Assembly (NCBI GenBank): GCA_900557165.1 | Contig: USRS01000109.1 | Location: 1-5,258 of the forward strand | Reading direction: 5' to 3' | DNA length: 5,258 nucleotides | DNA from: an uncultured Clostridium sp. | GTDB taxonomy: Bacteria; Bacillota; Clostridia; Peptostreptococcales; Peptostreptococcaceae | In this document: piece by piece, positions 5,205-5,258 of the stretch | Position numbering within the stretch: the stretch's first letter is position 1 | Layout: each line of letters starts with the position of its first letter | The notes under the pieces: generated by a model | The model's input: the letters and a program-made list of their open reading frames with translations, nothing else | The model's database searches: none | Told to the model about the DNA's origin: nothing | Made by a program: the position numbers and the translations under genes

Positions 5205-5258
5205 TTATTTATAATTATTTATAATTTTTTCAATATCCACACCTTTACTTTTCCATAA
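5205..5258 (-). CDS. C-terminal end of an unidentified upstream gene
   Basis: Seventeen codons and a TAA stop are in the window, reading LWKSKGVDIEKIINNYK. The frame is open to the edge, has codon use like its neighbours, and its stop falls directly before a strong intrinsic terminator, which supports it being a real gene end. The fragment is too short to name a family. Confidence 0.65.
   Translation of the reverse strand, partial: LWKSKGVDIEKIINNYK

Overview
The window is extremely AT-rich. It has strong AGGAGG-type ribosome binding sites, short intergenic gaps and lysine/isoleucine/asparagine-rich proteins, which points to a low-GC Gram-positive anaerobe of the class Clostridia. A Peptostreptococcaceae-like genome is my best guess, inferred from style and gene content and not proven. 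Every gene I can support is on the minus strand, so transcription runs from right to left.

Right part (about 3730-5258), housekeeping. The last codons of an unidentified upstream gene end in an intrinsic terminator. An extended -10 promoter then drives a two-gene operon: a YycJ/WalJ-type metallo-beta-lactamase-fold hydrolase, then rlmH, the 23S rRNA pseudouridine-1915 N3-methyltransferase. A second intrinsic terminator closes the operon.

Middle part (about 2416-3710), a regulatory pair. An ECF-type sigma-70 family factor overlaps by 8 bases with a single-pass membrane protein carrying a DUF4367-like extracellular domain. That protein is the presumed anti-sigma factor, and its start is a TTG preceded by GGAGG.

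Left-middle part (310-2415), exported proteins. A small secreted protein that resembles the DUF6147 family is followed by a 335-residue secreted protein I do not recognise and by a small lipoprotein 10 bases after it. Upstream of the first gene is a clear ECF-type promoter, TGTCACA-16 bases-CGTT. The spacer of that promoter is one arm of a perfect 18-base inverted repeat whose other arm holds the Shine-Dalgarno sequence of the gene. Read-through RNA from the sigma/anti-sigma operon would fold and hide the ribosome binding site. RNA started at the ECF promoter lacks the first arm and would be translated freely. The inferred picture is a self-contained signalling module: an envelope signal releases the sigma factor, which switches on adjacent exported proteins through a promoter with built-in insulation against leakage.

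Left edge (1-309). There is an intrinsic terminator for the exported-protein genes, and then a reading frame that leaves the window. It may be a frameshifted gene remnant or the 5' end of a gene starting at base 18. I see no RNA genes, CRISPR arrays or insertion sequences.
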